From: Streptomyces coacervatus
Lineage (GTDB): Bacteria; Actinomycetota; Actinomycetes; Streptomycetales; Streptomycetaceae
Reading direction: 5' to 3'
DNA length: 64,000 bases
Assembly (NCBI RefSeq): GCF_029223485.1
Contig: NZ_JARHTP010000019.1
Location: 62,001 to 126,000 of the forward strand
Positions 43,744 to 52,420 of this stretch are shown piece after piece; the stretch's first letter is position 1, and each line of letters begins with the position of its first letter. The notes beneath the pieces are model-generated. The model saw only the letters and a program-made list of their open reading frames with translations, did not search any database and was not told where the DNA came from. The position numbers were made by a program, and so were the translations under genes.

Positions 43744-44930
43744 TGGCAACCCCCCCAGGGGCGCGGGGAACTGCGCGATCAACCACGACGCTCCCGCAGG
43801 TGCTGACCGGCGCACGAGTAGTACTGCCCACCGGCACGGTGACCGACGGCCGCGTCATCGTCGACGGCACGCGGATCGCCGGGGCGGCGCCCGAGAACGC
43901 CCGGGTAGTCGACCTCAGCGGGCACTGGCTGGTACCGGGGTTCGTAGACATCCACAACCACGGTGGCGGCGGAGCCTCCTTCACCTCGGGCACGGTCGAG
44001 GACGTGCTCAAGGGCATCCACACCCACCGCCTGCACGGCACGACCACCCTCGTCGCCTCCACGGTCACCGGTGACATGGACTTCCTGGCCCAACGGGCAG
44101 GCCTGCTGTCCGAACTCGCCGAGCAGGGCGACATCGCCGGCATCCACTTCGAGGGCCCGTTCATCTCGCCGTGCCGCAAGGGAGCCCACTCCGAGGAACT
44201 CCTGCGCGACCCGGACCCGGCGGAGGTCCGCAAGCTGATCGACGCGGCGCGCGGCAGGGCGAAGATGGTCACCCTCGCCACCGAACTCCCCGGCGGCCTC
44301 GACTCCGTACGTCTGCTCGCCGAGCAAGGCGTCATCGCGGCGATCGGCCACACCGACGCGACGTACGAGCAGACGGTGGAGGCGATCGACGCGGGCGCCA
44401 CGGTCGCAACGCACCTCTTCAACGCGATGCCGGCCCTGGGCCACCGCACCCCCGGTCCGATCGCCGCCCTCCTGGAGGACGAGCGGATCACGGTCGAGCT
44501 CATCAACGACGGCACCCATCTGCACCCCGCCTCGCTCCAGCTGGCGTTCCATCACGCCCGCGCGGACCGGGTCGCCCTCATCACGGACGCGATGGACGCG
44601 GCCGGTTTCGGCGACGGCAGGTACATGCTCGGCCCGCTGGAGGTGGAGGTCAGCGAGGGCGTGGCCCGTCTGGTGGAGGGCGGCTCCATCGCGGGATCGA
44701 CGCTCACGCTGGACCGGGCGTTCCAGCGGGCGGTGACGGTGGACCGGCTACCGGTGGAGGACGTCGTGGCCGCAATCTCGGCCAATCCCGCCAAGCTGCT
44801 CGGCATGTACGACAGGGTCGGCTCCCTGGAGCCCGGAAAGTACGCCGACCTGGTGCTTCTTGACCATCAATTCGCCCTCAAGGGCGTGATGCGACGCGGT
44901 GAATGGGTGGTCGATCCCCAACTGGGGTGA
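43743..44930 (+). CDS. nagA: N-acetylglucosamine-6-phosphate deacetylase
   Basis: A 395-residue amidohydrolase giving glucosamine-6-phosphate and acetate. Metal and active-site blocks: PGFVDIHNHGGGG, IAGIHFEGPFISPCRKGAH, AIGHTDATYEQT, THLFNAMPALGHRTPG and LITDAMDAAGFGDG (catalytic Asp). ATG 43743 overlaps the nagK stop. Residues about 6-19 are encoded by repeat family A, giving an N-terminal extension before the conserved VLTGARVVLPTG. The downstream PfkB kinase is likely cotranscribed. Confidence 0.96.
   Translation: MATPPGARGTARSTTTLPQVLTGARVVLPTGTVTDGRVIVDGTRIAGAAPENARVVDLSGHWLVPGFVDIHNHGGGGASFTSGTVEDVLKGIHTHRLHGTTTLVASTVTGDMDFLAQRAGLLSELAEQGDIAGIHFEGPFISPCRKGAHSEELLRDPDPAEVRKLIDAARGRAKMVTLATELPGGLDSVRLLAEQGVIAAIGHTDATYEQTVEAIDAGATVATHLFNAMPALGHRTPGPIAALLEDERITVELINDGTHLHPASLQLAFHHARADRVALITDAMDAAGFGDGRYMLGPLEVEVSEGVARLVEGGSIAGSTLTLDRAFQRAVTVDRLPVEDVVAAISANPAKLLGMYDRVGSLEPGKYADLVLLDHQFALKGVMRRGEWVVDPQLG
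43757..43799. repeat. Interspersed repeat family A, inside the nagA reading frame
   Basis: AGGGGCGCGGGGAACTGCGC to CTCCCGCAG, the same element as at 35910-35969 but here translated, encoding roughly residues 6-19 of NagA. Confidence 0.85.
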
Positions 44931-45032
44931 TGTGTCCGGCTGTTGAGGGCGGCGGTTGTCCTGCGAGACTGGGAGGACCGCCGTCCGTTTCGGCGCGCGT
45001 ACAGCACTCGTCTTCGGGGGAGGTCGGCCCAG

Positions 45033-45962
45033 GTGATCCTCACGGTCACACTGAACACCGCTCTCGACCTCACGTACCGCATACCGGCGCTCAAGCCGCA
45101 CGCCTCGCACCGGATCACCGAGGTCACCGAACGCCCGGGCGGCAAGGGCGTGAACGTAGCCCGCGTACTCGCAACCCTCGGCCACGAGGTGACGGTCACC
45201 GGCTTCACTGGCGGCGCGACCGGAGCGGTCGTACAGAGTCAACTCACAGCCATACCAGGGGTGGTGGACGCCCTGGTCCCGGTCGCCGCTCCGACCCGCC
45301 GCACGATCGCCGTCGTGGACGAGCAGACCGGCGACACCACACAACTCAACGAACCGGGCCCCACCATCACGCCCGCCGAGTGGTCCGCCTTCCAGGAGGC
45401 CTACGAGGACCTGCTCACCCAGGCGTCCGCGGTGGCCCTGTGCGGAAGCCTGCCGCCGGGTGTGCCGGTGGGCGCGTACGCCGGCCTGATACGGCTGGCG
45501 AAGGCCGCCGAGGTCCCCGTACTCCTCGACACCAGCGGCGAACCCCTGCGCCGCGGCGTCGCCGCGCGCCCGGACCTCGTCAAGCCGAACGCCGAGGAAC
45601 TGGCCGAACTGACCGGCTCCCACGAGCCCCTGCGCGGCGCCCAGGACGCCCGCCGCCGGGGCGCCCGCTCGGTCGTCGCCTCGTTGGGCACGGAAGGCCT
45701 CCTGGCGGTCACCCCCGAGGGCCGCTGGCGAGCCACCCCACCGGCCCGCATCCACGGCAACCCGACGGGCGCGGGCGACTCGGCGGTGGCGGGCCTGCTG
45801 TCGGGGTGGGAAGAACAACTCCCGTGGCCGGAACGCCTGGCACGGGCGGTGGCGTTGTCGGCGGCGACGGTGTTGGCGCCGGTGGCGGGAGAGTTCGACC
45901 GCGCGGCGTACGAGGAGCTGGTGGGGCGGGTGGCGGTGACGGGGGACGCGTCCGCGGCGTAA
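45033..45962 (+). CDS. PfkB-family sugar-phosphate kinase (1-phosphofructokinase type)
   Basis: A 309-residue ribokinase-fold kinase. ILTVTLNTALDLTYRIP is the FruK/LacC opening, RPGGKGVNVARVLATLG the sugar-binding loop, and GNPTGAGDSAVAGLL holds the catalytic Asp in the GAGD motif. Likely a tagatose-6- or fructose-1-phosphate kinase. GTG 45033 is preceded by GGGGGAGG. It is 102 bp after nagA, which suggests a link from amino-sugar use to lower sugar phosphates. Confidence 0.9.
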   Translation: MILTVTLNTALDLTYRIPALKPHASHRITEVTERPGGKGVNVARVLATLGHEVTVTGFTGGATGAVVQSQLTAIPGVVDALVPVAAPTRRTIAVVDEQTGDTTQLNEPGPTITPAEWSAFQEAYEDLLTQASAVALCGSLPPGVPVGAYAGLIRLAKAAEVPVLLDTSGEPLRRGVAARPDLVKPNAEELAELTGSHEPLRGAQDARRRGARSVVASLGTEGLLAVTPEGRWRATPPARIHGNPTGAGDSAVAGLLSGWEEQLPWPERLARAVALSAATVLAPVAGEFDRAAYEELVGRVAVTGDASAA

Positions 45963-45977
45963 ACGCCCATCGGCTTT

Positions 45978-46910
45978 TCAGCCGTTCTGGAGCCACACCT
46001 GGTCGAGGTTAGCGTTGCACTGATTGCCAGCGTTGCAAGCGATCACGATCGTATTGGTGCCCTTGACCAGGTTGACGTTGGCCCAGGTGCTCTGCCAGTC
46101 GTTGTCCCACTGGCCTTCCGGCAGCTTGCCGAAATTCTTCATGCCCAGCGGCTGCGTGTTGGACTTGCCATTGACCACCAGCGTCGCGTTGGCATCCACC
46201 CCTGGGATGCCGTAGCGCACGTAGAGCCTGTAGCTGCCGGCTTTGGCGATGCCGTTGACGGTCCACGTGACTGTCGCGCCAACCTGATTGAAACCCGATA
46301 CGTAGACACCGCCGGCGGCCTTGGCCCCCTTGACGTCCGACGCCGTTGTGGCGCCGCCGCCCGGCTGAAGGTCCTTCGCGTCGGACTTCGGCAGTTCGGC
46401 CGACGCACTGCTACTCGCCGACTGACTCGGCTTAGAGCTCTGCGAAGTGGACGGCGTGCTGGAGGAACCGCCGCTCGCCTTGTTGTCCGAGTTGCCGTTC
46501 ATCATCGCCACGCCGATGCCGATCACGACCGCGGCGACCACCGCGACGGCGCCGATCAGCAGGCCCTTGGTGTTGGGGCCGCGGCCCCGGCCGCCACCGG
46601 TGGGCATCGGCTGCTGGGTGGTCGGAGCGCCGCCCGGGAACGTCTCCGGTGCCTGGTAGGCGGCGTTCGGCTGGCCGTACGCACCCTGCTGCTGCGGGAC
46701 CTGGCCGTAGGCGGCCGTCTGCTGGGCCTGGGCCGGCGGCTGGCCGTACTGTCGCTGGCCGACCGCGCGCACTCTGTTGACGGAGCCCGGGTAGCCGTAG
46801 CCGCCGCCACCGGACGGTGGCTGCGCTCCGTTGGCCTGCCCATCGGCGTAGAGGTAGCCGAACGGGTCGTCGTCCTCTGGCGTGCTGGCGCCGTTGTTGC
46901 CGGACGTCAT
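45978..46910 (-). CDS. Membrane-anchored carbohydrate-binding-module protein
   Basis: A 310-residue protein. Residues 1-110 are rich in Gly, Pro, Gln and Tyr (disordered, cytoplasmic). About 114-137 is one transmembrane helix (GLLIGAVAVVAAVVIGIGVAM), then a Ser/Thr/Ser-rich linker to about 175. The extracellular C-terminal 130 residues form a beta-sandwich of the CBM35/CBM6 kind (GSYRLYVRYGIPGVDANATLVV, then CNAGNQCNANLDQVWL). It may bind cell-wall or environmental polysaccharide. Confidence 0.85.
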   Translation of the reverse strand: MTSGNNGASTPEDDDPFGYLYADGQANGAQPPSGGGGYGYPGSVNRVRAVGQRQYGQPPAQAQQTAAYGQVPQQQGAYGQPNAAYQAPETFPGGAPTTQQPMPTGGGRGRGPNTKGLLIGAVAVVAAVVIGIGVAMMNGNSDNKASGGSSSTPSTSQSSKPSQSASSSASAELPKSDAKDLQPGGGATTASDVKGAKAAGGVYVSGFNQVGATVTWTVNGIAKAGSYRLYVRYGIPGVDANATLVVNGKSNTQPLGMKNFGKLPEGQWDNDWQSTWANVNLVKGTNTIVIACNAGNQCNANLDQVWLQNG

Positions 46911-47043
46911 CTCCGTGGTACTCCTCAGCGGTGCGGGTCGAACGCGATACGTGGGGTCAGAATGGCGAGCCTACCCGCTCCTGCTGCCCCAAACGGGTGA
47001 CTCGGATCGCATCGGCTCGCGGACCAGGCCACTGACCTGGAGA

Positions 47044-48702
47044 TCAACCCGCGCGTCTGTGCTGTTTGGGACGAGATCGTTTCTCTACGTACATCCGTTC
47101 GTCGGCAGACTTCAACACTTCGTCCGCAGTCATGCCGCAGTGCGCCCACCCGATACCGAAGCTGGCGCCCACCCGGACGGCCCGCCCCTCGGCCCGGATC
47201 GGCTGAATGATCTCGTTGCGCAGGCGTACGGCGAGGTCCGCCGCGTCGGCCCGGCCGAGCCCGTCGGCGAGGATCACGAACTCGTCGCCGCCGAGCCGCG
47301 CGACCGTGTCGCCGTCGCGCACGGCCCGCGACAGCCGCCGGGCGACCTCGATGAGAACCGCGTCACCCGCGTTGTGCCCGAACCGGTCGTTGATCGACTT
47401 GAAGCCGTCGAGGTCGCAGAAGAGGACCGCGAGTCCCTTGGCGCCGTCGTCGTGCTCGCTCTCGGGGGCGGCGGTGTGCACATGGTGGTCGAAGCCGTCG
47501 TACACCTCGATGTCGCCGCCCGGCCGGAAGTCGAAGCCGTGACCGCCCGCGTCGTAGACGGGATGGCCGTAGGCCGCGTCCAGGGATTCGAGGGCGCCGG
47601 GGTGGTTGGGGCGCTGGCAGATGCGGGAGGAGAGGCGGGAGCGCAGCTCGGCGGAGTTCGGCAGGCCGGTGAGCGAGTCGTGGGAGGCGCGGTGGGCGAG
47701 CTGCAGCTCGCGGCGCTTGCGCTCCTCGATCTCCTCGACGTGGGTGAGCAGGAAGCGGGGGCCGTCGGCGGCGTCCGCCACGACGGAGTTACGGAGGGAG
47801 ACCCAGACGTACGTGCCGTCGCGGCGGCCGAGGCGGAGTTCCGCCCGCCCGCCCTCGGCGGACGTGCGAAGCAGCGTGCCGATGTCCTCCGGGTGGACGA
47901 GGTCGGAGAAGGCGTAGCGGCGCATCGCGGAGGCGGGGCGGCCGAGCAGGCGGCAGAGGGCGTCGTTGGTCCTGAGTATCCGGCCGTGCTGGTCGCCGCC
48001 CATCTCGGCGATGGCCATGCCGGACGGGGCGTACTCGAAGGCCTGCCTGAAGCTTTCCTCGCTCGCCCTGAGGGCCTGCTGCTCCCTTTCGAGTCTGACC
48101 AGTGCCCGCTGCATATTCGCACGTAGACGCGCGTTGCTGATCGCGATGGCGGCCTGGAATGCATACATCTGGAGCGCCTCGCGACCCCAGGCGCCCGGCC
48201 GCCGGCCGTTGCGCGGCCGGTCCACGGACAGGACGCCGATCAGCTCACCGCAGGTGCCGTTCGGACCGCCGGGCGTGTACATGGGGGCGAAGAGCCGGTC
48301 GGAGGGGTGCCACTCGTCCTCGAAGCGGGGCGCGGGGCCATCGGTGTACCACTGCGGGACGTCGTCGTCGTCGAGGATCCAGCCCTCGGTGTGCGGTATG
48401 AACACCAGGTCGCCCCAGTGCTCGCCCATGCTCAGACGGCGCTCCCAGGACTCCCGGGAGCCGACCCGGCCCGTGATCAGCGCCTCGGCCGCCGGGTTGC
48501 CCGCGAAGGCGGCGACCACGAGGTCGCCGTCGGGGCGGACGAGGTTGACGCACGCCAGCTCGTACCCGAGGCCGTTGACCACGCCGTCGGCGACGGTCTG
48601 CAGCGTGTCCGCCAGGCTTCGAGCCGTGTTCATGTCAGCCATGACCTGGTGCAGTTGCCGCAGAGTCGCAAGACGGACGTACGGCTCCGACTCGGTCTCC
48701 AT
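47044..48702 (-). CDS. cdgB: GAF-PAS-GGDEF diguanylate cyclase (CdgB-type)
   Basis: A 552-residue cyclic-di-GMP synthase. GAF about 20-185, PAS about 205-320 (FRQAFEYAPSGMAIAEMGG), GGDEF about 335-545 with the intact motif RLGGDEFVIL near 470 and an inhibitory RDGD site five residues before it. A roughly 65-residue insert lies inside the GGDEF domain between SHDSLTGLPNSAELRSRL and LAVLFCDLDGFKSIND. Domain order and context fit S. coelicolor CdgB, which controls development through BldD. ATG 48702 has GGGGGGAGGG upstream. Confidence 0.92.
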   Translation of the reverse strand: METESEPYVRLATLRQLHQVMADMNTARSLADTLQTVADGVVNGLGYELACVNLVRPDGDLVVAAFAGNPAAEALITGRVGSRESWERRLSMGEHWGDLVFIPHTEGWILDDDDVPQWYTDGPAPRFEDEWHPSDRLFAPMYTPGGPNGTCGELIGVLSVDRPRNGRRPGAWGREALQMYAFQAAIAISNARLRANMQRALVRLEREQQALRASEESFRQAFEYAPSGMAIAEMGGDQHGRILRTNDALCRLLGRPASAMRRYAFSDLVHPEDIGTLLRTSAEGGRAELRLGRRDGTYVWVSLRNSVVADAADGPRFLLTHVEEIEERKRRELQLAHRASHDSLTGLPNSAELRSRLSSRICQRPNHPGALESLDAAYGHPVYDAGGHGFDFRPGGDIEVYDGFDHHVHTAAPESEHDDGAKGLAVLFCDLDGFKSINDRFGHNAGDAVLIEVARRLSRAVRDGDTVARLGGDEFVILADGLGRADAADLAVRLRNEIIQPIRAEGRAVRVGASFGIGWAHCGMTADEVLKSADERMYVEKRSRPKQHRRAG

Positions 48703-48832
48703 GCTCGCCCTCCCCCCGAGACCTCGCAGCGAATCAAGGGTTCTCATCGGCGTATCGTCATTGGCAGCTTCCCAGCCACTGAATCACAGCGCGCTGCCCA
48801 CTCGGTACACAGGGTCAACAATTAGTGCCCCT

Positions 48833-48848
48833 TGTGAGTCAAGTCACA
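48833..48848. promoter_or_regulatory. CRP-like site between cdgB and the flavin reductase gene
   Basis: TGTGAGTCAAGTCACA is a perfect TGTGA-N6-TCACA palindrome, which also fits the GTG-N6-GNCAC pattern I recall for Streptomyces Crp. It lies 131 bp before the cdgB start and about 194 bp before the flavin reductase. Confidence 0.6.
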
Positions 48849-49041
48849 GCGAAAGATGAACAATTGAGTGGTGTTTCTGCGGTTTCCCTGTGCGTTCGCT
48901 GAACACAAACTTTGTGGCATCTTGCGGGTATGTGGAGATGCCGCACAAGGCTACGTCGGCGGACTCAGTCGGTGGTCCTAGGCCCGGTCTCGGACCGGAG
49001 TCCGATGCGGCCGGCGCAGGGCGGACATTAGCGTTTCGGGC

Positions 49042-49626
49042 GTGCTGAACACTCCCCCTGCCGCATTCCCGATCACTGCTCCGCGCGCCTCCGGGCATGC
49101 TGAGGGGGTGAGCAACGACGAGTTCCGCGCCGCCATGACCCGACTGGCCGCGGGCGTGGTCCTGGTGACCGCACAGGAGCCGCCACTGGACCCCGACGAC
49201 CCGTCGGCGCCGGGCGGCGAGGACGTCGGCATGACGGCGACGGCCTTCATGTCCGTCTCCCTCGACCCGCCCCTGGTCCTGGTCAGCCTGCGCGAGGGCT
49301 CCCGCATGGACGACCTGCTCGACGAGCAGCCCCTGTGGGCGGTCTCGGTCCTCTCCGAGAGCCAGCGGCACATCGCCGGGCGCTTCGCCATGAAGGGCCG
49401 CATCAGCGACCGGCTGTTGTTCGAGGACATCCCGTACGTACGCGGAGAGGCGACCGGGGCTCCCTTGGTGGGCGGCGCCCTGGCGACCCTGGAGTGCCGC
49501 ACGGAGCAGCGGGTGGTGGCCGGGGACCACACCCTGGTGATCGGACGGGTGCTGACGGCGGGGGTGCCCAGTGCGGACGGGGGCCCGCTGACCTACTTCC
49601 GGGGCCGGTACCGGCAGTTGGGCTGA
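49042..49626 (+). CDS. Flavin reductase-family protein
   Basis: A 194-residue split-barrel flavoprotein. FRAAMTRLAAGVVLVTAQ (about 28-45), GMTATAFMSVSLDPPLVLVSL (FMN-binding) and FAMKGRISDRLLFEDIPY are typical. It likely supplies reduced flavin or acts as a flavin-dependent reductase. GTG 49042 opens a slightly long N-terminus; GTG 49108 (VSNDEFR) is possible but has poor ribosome-binding spacing. Divergent from cdgB. Confidence 0.88.
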   Translation: MLNTPPAAFPITAPRASGHAEGVSNDEFRAAMTRLAAGVVLVTAQEPPLDPDDPSAPGGEDVGMTATAFMSVSLDPPLVLVSLREGSRMDDLLDEQPLWAVSVLSESQRHIAGRFAMKGRISDRLLFEDIPYVRGEATGAPLVGGALATLECRTEQRVVAGDHTLVIGRVLTAGVPSADGGPLTYFRGRYRQLG

Positions 49627-49693
49627 TCCCCGTAGCCGGGGTGAGCAGGTAATTCTCGTGCACGCGCGCGTACGTGCCTCCTAGGGTGCGCAC

Positions 49694-50167
49694 ATGACGA
49701 CGACCGCCGGGCCCCGCCTCGAAGTGATCACCTCGCGCAATCTCGAAGCCGCCCTCGGCATCCGTATCCGCCCCGACCAGGAACACGCGGTCGAGCCGGT
49801 CGCGCACTCCCTGGCCGAGGCGTACGTACGTCCCGAGGGCGTCGCGTGGCCGCGCCTGATCGTCGACGAGGGGCGGCCCGTCGGCTTCCTGATGGCGTTC
49901 CTCGACATCGACTGGAACCAGGACGGCACCGACTTCCGCTCCGGCCTGTGGCGTCTGAACATCGCGGCGGAGGAGCAGGGGCGCGGATACGGCCGGTTCG
50001 CGCTCGAGTCCGTGGCCGCCGAGATCCGCCGCCGGGGCGGCAAGGAGCTGTACGTCACCTGGCACCCCGGCCCCGACGGCCCGGAGGGCTTCTACCTGGG
50101 CCTCGGCTTCCGTACGACCGGGGAGACGAGCGGCGGCCAGACGGTCGGGGTACTGGACCTCGCCTGA
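49694..50167 (+). CDS. GNAT acetyltransferase
   Basis: A 157-residue acetyltransferase. The acetyl-CoA loop is AAEEQGRGYGRFALE (about 95-109) and the C-terminal strand-loop WHPGPDGPEGFYLGLGFRTTG is characteristic of spermine/spermidine-type family members. Single domain. It lies 67 bp downstream of the flavin reductase gene and converges with sigJ by an 11-bp gap. Confidence 0.9.
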   Translation: MTTTAGPRLEVITSRNLEAALGIRIRPDQEHAVEPVAHSLAEAYVRPEGVAWPRLIVDEGRPVGFLMAFLDIDWNQDGTDFRSGLWRLNIAAEEQGRGYGRFALESVAAEIRRRGGKELYVTWHPGPDGPEGFYLGLGFRTTGETSGGQTVGVLDLA

Positions 50168-50178
50168 TCGACAGCTCG

Positions 50179-51051
50179 TCAGTCGACCAGGCTGATGTCC
50201 TGCCGGGCCACCCGCGCAGGATCCAGCACGATGTCGATCACGGCAATCCGGGTCCCCACGAACGTGAAGGCCAGCGTCCGGTCCAGCCGCCCGTCGATGA
50301 ACACCGCGAGCCCCGTGGCACCATCGACCAGCGCGGGCCGCGACACGGCCGCGAAGTGCCGGAAGCTCGACGCGCCCTTGGCGACCGCCGCCGCCCCCGT
50401 GGTCACGCCGACGTCGGTACGGGCGACGACATCCGGGTCCAGCAACTCGACCAGGGCGTCGAAGTCACCCCCGCGCGCGGCGGCGAGAAAGGCATCGACA
50501 ACCTCCCGCTGCCGCACCAGATCGGCATCGTGCGCCTCGGCGCCCTGCACCCGGCGTCGCGCCCGGCTGGCCAGCTGCCGTGCCGCGTCCGGGCTGCGCC
50601 CCACGATGTCCGCGACCTCCTCGTACGGCACCGCGAACAGGTCGTGCAGCACGAACGCCAGCCGCTCGGCGGGCGTCAGCGTCTCCAGTACGACGAGCAG
50701 CGCGACGCCCACGGAGTCGGCGAGCAGTGCGTCCTGCTCGGGGTCGGCGGCGAAGACGTCCGCCACGCGCGCGGTGGCCGTGCCGCTCTCCAACGGTTCC
50801 TCCGCGCGCGATTTGCGGGAGCGCAGCATGTCCAGACAGACCCGGCCGACGACGGTCGTCAGCCAGCCACCCAGGTTGTCCACCCGCCGGGCGTCGGTAC
50901 GACTCAGCCGGAACCACGCCTCTTGCACCGCATCATCGGCCTCGGAGCTCGAACCGAGCATTCGGTAGGCGACGGCGCGCAGATGAGGCCGATGCGATTC
51001 GAATCGCCGGGCAAGGAATTCGCCGTCCAAGGGAAATTCGCTCTTGTTCAT
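50179..51051 (-). CDS. ECF sigma factor with SnoaL-like C-terminal domain (SigJ type)
   Basis: A 290-residue ECF41/SigJ-like sigma factor. Region 2 is about 15-80 (HLRAVAYRMLGSSSEADDAVQ), region 4 about 115-175 (LTPAERLAFVLHDLFAVPYEEVADIV). The last 110 residues are a SnoaL/NTF2-like domain that in ECF41 factors modulates activity in place of a separate anti-sigma factor. ATG 51051 sits 17 bp from a perfect 12-bp inverted repeat. No COE/CAA decarboxylase partner is adjacent, which is unusual for ECF41. Confidence 0.9.
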   Translation of the reverse strand: MNKSEFPLDGEFLARRFESHRPHLRAVAYRMLGSSSEADDAVQEAWFRLSRTDARRVDNLGGWLTTVVGRVCLDMLRSRKSRAEEPLESGTATARVADVFAADPEQDALLADSVGVALLVVLETLTPAERLAFVLHDLFAVPYEEVADIVGRSPDAARQLASRARRRVQGAEAHDADLVRQREVVDAFLAAARGGDFDALVELLDPDVVARTDVGVTTGAAAVAKGASSFRHFAAVSRPALVDGATGLAVFIDGRLDRTLAFTFVGTRIAVIDIVLDPARVARQDISLVD

Positions 51052-51068
51052 TGCCACAGCTCCCGCAC

Positions 51069-51103
51069 TCCGGTCCGTCAGGTCTTTTACTTGACGGACC
51101 GGA
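51069..51103 (-). promoter_or_regulatory. Perfect 12-bp inverted repeat upstream of the sigma factor
   Basis: TCCGGTCCGTCA (51069-51080) and TGACGGACCGGA (51092-51103) are exact inverted copies with an 11-bp AT-rich spacer, 17 bp before the ATG. It could be an operator overlapping the promoter or a leader hairpin that controls translation. Confidence 0.75.
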
Positions 51104-51157
51104 CGCGGGCGATGTGACAAAGGACGTTCTACGAATACGGTCCCGGGTCTCGCGGTC

Positions 51158-51586
51158 TTACGACCAGTCCCGCCCGGACCGCCCCCGCTTCGTATCGGAG
51201 CGCTGCTTCTTCTCCCGCAACCGCCGCTCATTGATCCCGCGCGGAATACGGGTCGCCCGGCGCGGCTTGGGCGGCGGCGCGGTGGCCTCGGCGAGCAGCG
51301 CCGCGAGGCGCACCGCGGCGGTCTCGCGGTTGCGCCACTGGGACCGGTGCTCGGAGGCGCGCACGACGATCACGCCGTCGACGAGCCGGCCGGCCAGCCG
51401 CTCCAGCGCCCGCGCCTTCCACACCTCGGGCAGCGCCTCGGTCTTCGCCAGGTCGAAGCGCAGCTCCACCTGGGAGTCACTGGTGTTGACATGCTGTCCG
51501 CCGGGCCCCGACGACCGCGAGAAACGCCAGTTGAGCTCGGCCTCGGGGAGCGAGACGGAGCCGCGGACGATGTAGGGACCGGACAT
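51158..51586 (-). CDS. arfB: Alternative ribosome-rescue factor ArfB (GGQ hydrolase)
   Basis: A 142-residue peptidyl-tRNA hydrolase. The GGQ catalytic loop lies in RSSGPGGQHVNTSDS (about 27-41), and the basic C-terminal tail (INERRLREKKQRSDTKRGRS) enters the empty mRNA channel of stalled ribosomes. No codon-recognition domain, as expected for ArfB/YaeJ. ATG 51586 is chosen; ATG 51595 is three codons upstream. It is divergent from terD. Confidence 0.93.
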   Translation of the reverse strand: MSGPYIVRGSVSLPEAELNWRFSRSSGPGGQHVNTSDSQVELRFDLAKTEALPEVWKARALERLAGRLVDGVIVVRASEHRSQWRNRETAAVRLAALLAEATAPPPKPRRATRIPRGINERRLREKKQRSDTKRGRSGRDWS

Positions 51587-51765
51587 GCCCTCCATGGTCG
51601 CGCGACTGACCGGCACACGTCACGCGAATATCGTTCACTCGAAGTTCGGTAAAGAAAGTAAAGGGAGCGGGAACCTCGTGTACCCCTCTTGGCGTTCATA
51701 GAGGTACCGGTAGCTTCGTCCCCAGTACGAAGCCCGTACGCAACGAGGGAAGGGACTCCCAAACC

Positions 51766-52341
51766 ATGGCTGTAAGCCTGTCCAAGGGTGGCAACGTCTC
51801 GCTCACCAAGGAGGCTCCGGGCCTGACCGCCGTCACCGTGGGCCTCGGCTGGGACGTCCGCACCACCACTGGCACGGACTTCGACCTCGACGCCTCCGCC
51901 ATCGCGGTCAACACTCAGGGCAAGGTCTTCTCGGACGCCCACTTCGTCTTCTTCAATAACAAGCAGACCCCGGACAACACCATCGTCCACACCGGTGACA
52001 ACCGCACCGGCGAGGGCGAGGGCGACGACGAGGCGATCAACGTCAACCTGGCGGGTCTCCCGGCCGACATCGACAAGATCGTCTTCCCGGTCTCCATCTA
52101 CGACGCGGAGAACCGCTCGCAGAACTTCGGCCAGGTCCGCAACGCCTACATCCGCATCCTCAACCAGGCGGGCGGCGCGGAGATCGCCCGCTACGACCTG
52201 TCGGAGGACGCGGCCACGGAGACGGCCATGGTCTTCGGCGAGCTCTACCGCAACGGCGCGGAGTGGAAGTTCCGCGCGGTCGGCCAGGGCTACGCCTCCG
52301 GCCTGGTGGGCATCGCGCAGGACTTCGGCGTGAACGTCTGA
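51766..52341 (+). CDS. terD: TerD-family protein
   Basis: A 191-residue calcium-binding beta-sandwich protein of the tellurite-resistance/stress family. VSLSKGGNVSLTKEAPGL, VGLGWDVRTTTGTDFDLDAS and GEGEGDDEAINVNLAGLP carry the acidic calcium ligands. Streptomyces TerD proteins affect development and calcium responses. Single gene, not a full ter cluster. GGAAGGGA lies eight bases upstream of the ATG. Confidence 0.95.
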   Translation: MAVSLSKGGNVSLTKEAPGLTAVTVGLGWDVRTTTGTDFDLDASAIAVNTQGKVFSDAHFVFFNNKQTPDNTIVHTGDNRTGEGEGDDEAINVNLAGLPADIDKIVFPVSIYDAENRSQNFGQVRNAYIRILNQAGGAEIARYDLSEDAATETAMVFGELYRNGAEWKFRAVGQGYASGLVGIAQDFGVNV

Positions 52342-52359
52342 CCCGCCCTGCGCTCAGCG

Positions 52360-52397
52360 GGAGCCCCTGGCTGCGGTTCGCCGCGGCCGGGGGCTCC
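52360..52397. terminator. Bidirectional terminator after terD
   Basis: GGAGCCCC...GCGG pairs with CCGC...GGGGCTCC around a TTCG tetraloop, between convergent terD and the proline-rich gene. Confidence 0.88.
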
Positions 52398-52420
52398 GGC
52401 GTGTTCAAGCTGCCGCGCTG

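Noticed and set aside
48703..49041. BldD box before cdgB
   Set aside because: Some GTNAC-like halves occur, but none forms the expected spacing; the clear palindrome is CRP-like instead.
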